Positions 62,653 to 64,000 of a stretch of DNA of 64,000 nt are shown here, piece by piece. Position numbers and translations under genes: made by a program. The DNA is from Clostridia bacterium (GTDB lineage: Bacteria; Bacillota; Clostridia; Christensenellales; Borkfalkiaceae), in contig JAFVUV010000006.1 of assembly GCA_017502525.1 (NCBI GenBank), positions 186,001 through 250,000 on the forward strand, written 5' to 3'. The notes under the pieces are model-generated. The model made no database searches and was not told where the DNA came from. It saw nothing but the letters and a program-made list of their open reading frames with translations. Every line of letters starts with the position of its first letter. The stretch's first letter is position 1.

Positions 62653-63177
62653 TCAGTCAACTAAATTTTCGTAAAGGTTTCGATAAACGTCAGCGGCTTT
62701 TTCGCCCCATTTTTTATATATATCTTTTGCAATTTGCCTGTTTGGTACGACTAATTTTAATTCCAAAACGGGTTGGGCAGGTTCTATAATTTTTAGATAA
62801 GCGGTGTAAGTTCCGTCTTTATTCATAAAATAGTCAGCCACACATTCCTGTTTTCTGCGGTATTTAGCGCGATTGTTTTTGATAAATAGTGAAATTTCTT
62901 CACGCGTTGACGCTGGAATTTTGATAAAAAAGTTAGCTAAACAAATACGTCCGTCAGGGGTGATGGTGTATAAAGGTTCTCCGCTATTACCTATATTATA
63001 AATCCAACCGCAATCAATAAGTTGGTTTAAAATAGGTTGACAATCCATGTAAGCAAGCCAGTTGTTTGATGAGCAACACATATCAAGTATTGTATTTTCA
63101 GACAAAGGAACTTCCATTTTGTCGAAAACAAACAGCAATATTAACTTGTTAAGCGACGAATCACCCTTAACCTGCAT
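62653..63177 (-). CDS. DUF4364-family protein
   Basis: This 174-residue protein matches DUF4364: an N-terminal winged-helix-like half (NKLILLFVFDKMEVPLSENTILD, YTITPDGRICLANF) and a C-terminal strand-rich half with YTAYLKIIEPAQPVLELKLVVPN. Family members are thought to be transcriptional regulators, but no target is known. It is transcribed with the TSCPD gene. Confidence 0.85.
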   Translation of the reverse strand: MQVKGDSSLNKLILLFVFDKMEVPLSENTILDMCCSSNNWLAYMDCQPILNQLIDCGWIYNIGNSGEPLYTITPDGRICLANFFIKIPASTREEISLFIKNNRAKYRRKQECVADYFMNKDGTYTAYLKIIEPAQPVLELKLVVPNRQIAKDIYKKWGEKAADVYRNLYENLVD

Positions 63178-63369
63178 AAACCGAAAATCTCCATTTTACT
63201 ATTGCTTAATTATACCATAAAATAAAATTTTGTAAAGAGCTTTAAGTAAAATTTTGCAAAAATATGACAAAAAAAGTTTATTAAACGATATTATTGTGTT
63301 ATAATTATATTGAAATTTTATATTCAGTTTAATGGTAGAACATTTCTTACGTATTTGTTAGGAGTTAAT

Positions 63370-63852
63370 ATGTTTAATATTGCTTTTACAGGGGACATAG
63401 CTTTTTCTAAATATTTTAAAGATTCATACGTAAAAAAAAGATTTGATAGATGAAAGTATTGTAGAGTACTTAAATAATGCAGATTATGTTGTAGCTAACG
63501 TTGAAGCACCTATTACCGGGGGTGAAATAATAGCACATAAACCACTAGTTCACGTTAATGCACCGGGTTGTATTGAAATATTAAAAAAAACAAACGCAAA
63601 AGTTTGGAATTTGTCCAACAATCATAGTATGGATTGTGATGTGGATGGACTTAAAGACACTATAAGGTATGCGACTGAGAATGACGTTTTAACTGTTGGT
63701 GCAGGATATAATAAAGAACAAGCATCAAAAAACGCGAGCGCTTTGGTATAATTAAAGCGGTATTAGAGCGACCGCTTAATAGGTGGAAAAAGGTTTCGCC
63801 TGACATGGTTGATTATATCGGTGGCGATTTGATTAATACGAAAAAAAATTGA
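63370..63852 (+). pseudogene. CapA-like (poly-gamma-glutamate/PGA_cap) gene remnant
   Basis: AGGAG precedes the ATG at 63370, and the product begins MFNIAFTGDIAFSKYF, the start of a CapA-like metallophosphatase. An A8 tract at about 63432-63439 shifts the frame by one; reading on in the corrected frame gives DESIVEYLNNADYVVANVEAPI and KVWNLSNNHSMDCD (the Asn-His block). After about 63750 the frame is lost again, and a last open segment (IIKAVLERPLNRWKKVSPD...) ends at 63852. CapA proteins are usually twice this long, so a middle or C-terminal part is also missing. Confidence 0.75.
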
Positions 63853-63876
63853 TTTGATAAACGGGAGTAATGTTAA

Positions 63877-64000
63877 ATGAAAAAAAGTGAAGAATTACAA
63901 TTGTTTTTAGACCGTTGCGATGAGTTTATTGATAGTAAATATATTTTGGCGGACGTTAAACTTGCAAATCTACTTAAAAGTATAGCAAGTTCAGATACCT
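63877..64000 (+). CDS. Unidentified protein, 3' end outside window
   Basis: GGGAG precedes an ATG opening a frame that remains open to the window edge (41 codons). The visible part begins MKKSEELQLFLDRCDEFID and continues with YILADVKLANLLKSIASS, probably helical and soluble. I recall similar short hypothetical proteins in Clostridia but cannot assign a function. Confidence 0.6.
   Translation, partial: MKKSEELQLFLDRCDEFIDSKYILADVKLANLLKSIASSDT

Noticed and set aside
1..64000. CRISPR arrays, insertion sequences, phage genes and rRNA
   Set aside because: No regularly spaced repeats, transposase, integrase, phage structural gene or rRNA sequence was seen in the window.

Overview
The window looks like chromosome from an uncultured, strictly anaerobic, low-GC Gram-positive bacterium of the Clostridia type. 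This is inferred from gene content: PerR-type Fur regulator with reverse rubrerythrin, FprA flavodiiron protein with rubredoxin, CdaA, HolA, ComEC, DUF4364, a TSCPD protein, AGGAGG-type ribosome sites, and tRNA genes that encode CCA. No species can be named from the sequence alone.

Left part (1-28 kb) is mostly housekeeping: an SGNH esterase fragment and galE; nadE and an SDR; the PerR/rubrerythrin oxidative-stress pair; a polysaccharide deacetylase and SSB-like protein; dgt and trmO; a HAD phosphatase with an ECF S component; a DUF1538/P-II/S26-like/proA run; a minus-strand flavodiiron/rubredoxin/BFD cluster; a nucleoside hydrolase; a TetR-controlled membrane operon; tRNA-Glu; an unidentified structured RNA; comEC, holA, cdaA; DUF1015, aspartate kinase and malic enzyme; tRNA-Pro. 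Both tRNAs are followed by a terminator and then by a copy of the same roughly 100-nt hairpin-rich element, whose outer stem reuses the T-arm sequence of the neighbouring tRNA.

Middle part (28.6-57.9 kb) is a Gram-positive polysaccharide-utilisation locus. A divergent AraC regulator faces a long plus-strand array: GH39-like glycosidase, CUT1 ABC importer (binding lipoprotein and two permeases, no ATPase), four large secreted or lipoproteins (two with DUF4838), two tandem peptide-plus-secreted-protein cassettes, a LacZ-type GH2 and a GH3. The likely logic is that surface proteins bind or process a glycan outside, the ABC system imports oligosaccharides, and the signal-less GH39, GH2 and GH3 finish degradation in the cytoplasm. 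One 1796-residue protein is a mosaic of modules that also occur in its neighbours. Two nearly identical 40-residue peptides are each translationally coupled (ATGA overlap) to a secreted protein of about 605 residues. Strong hairpins without U-tracts sit between several cistrons.

Right part (57.9-64 kb) holds an ornithine-cyclodeaminase-like gene broken by two frameshifts, a SulP transporter lacking STAS overlapping an iron alcohol dehydrogenase, a cytidylate-kinase-like protein, TSCPD and DUF4364 proteins, a degraded CapA-like gene, and the start of an unidentified gene that runs off the edge.
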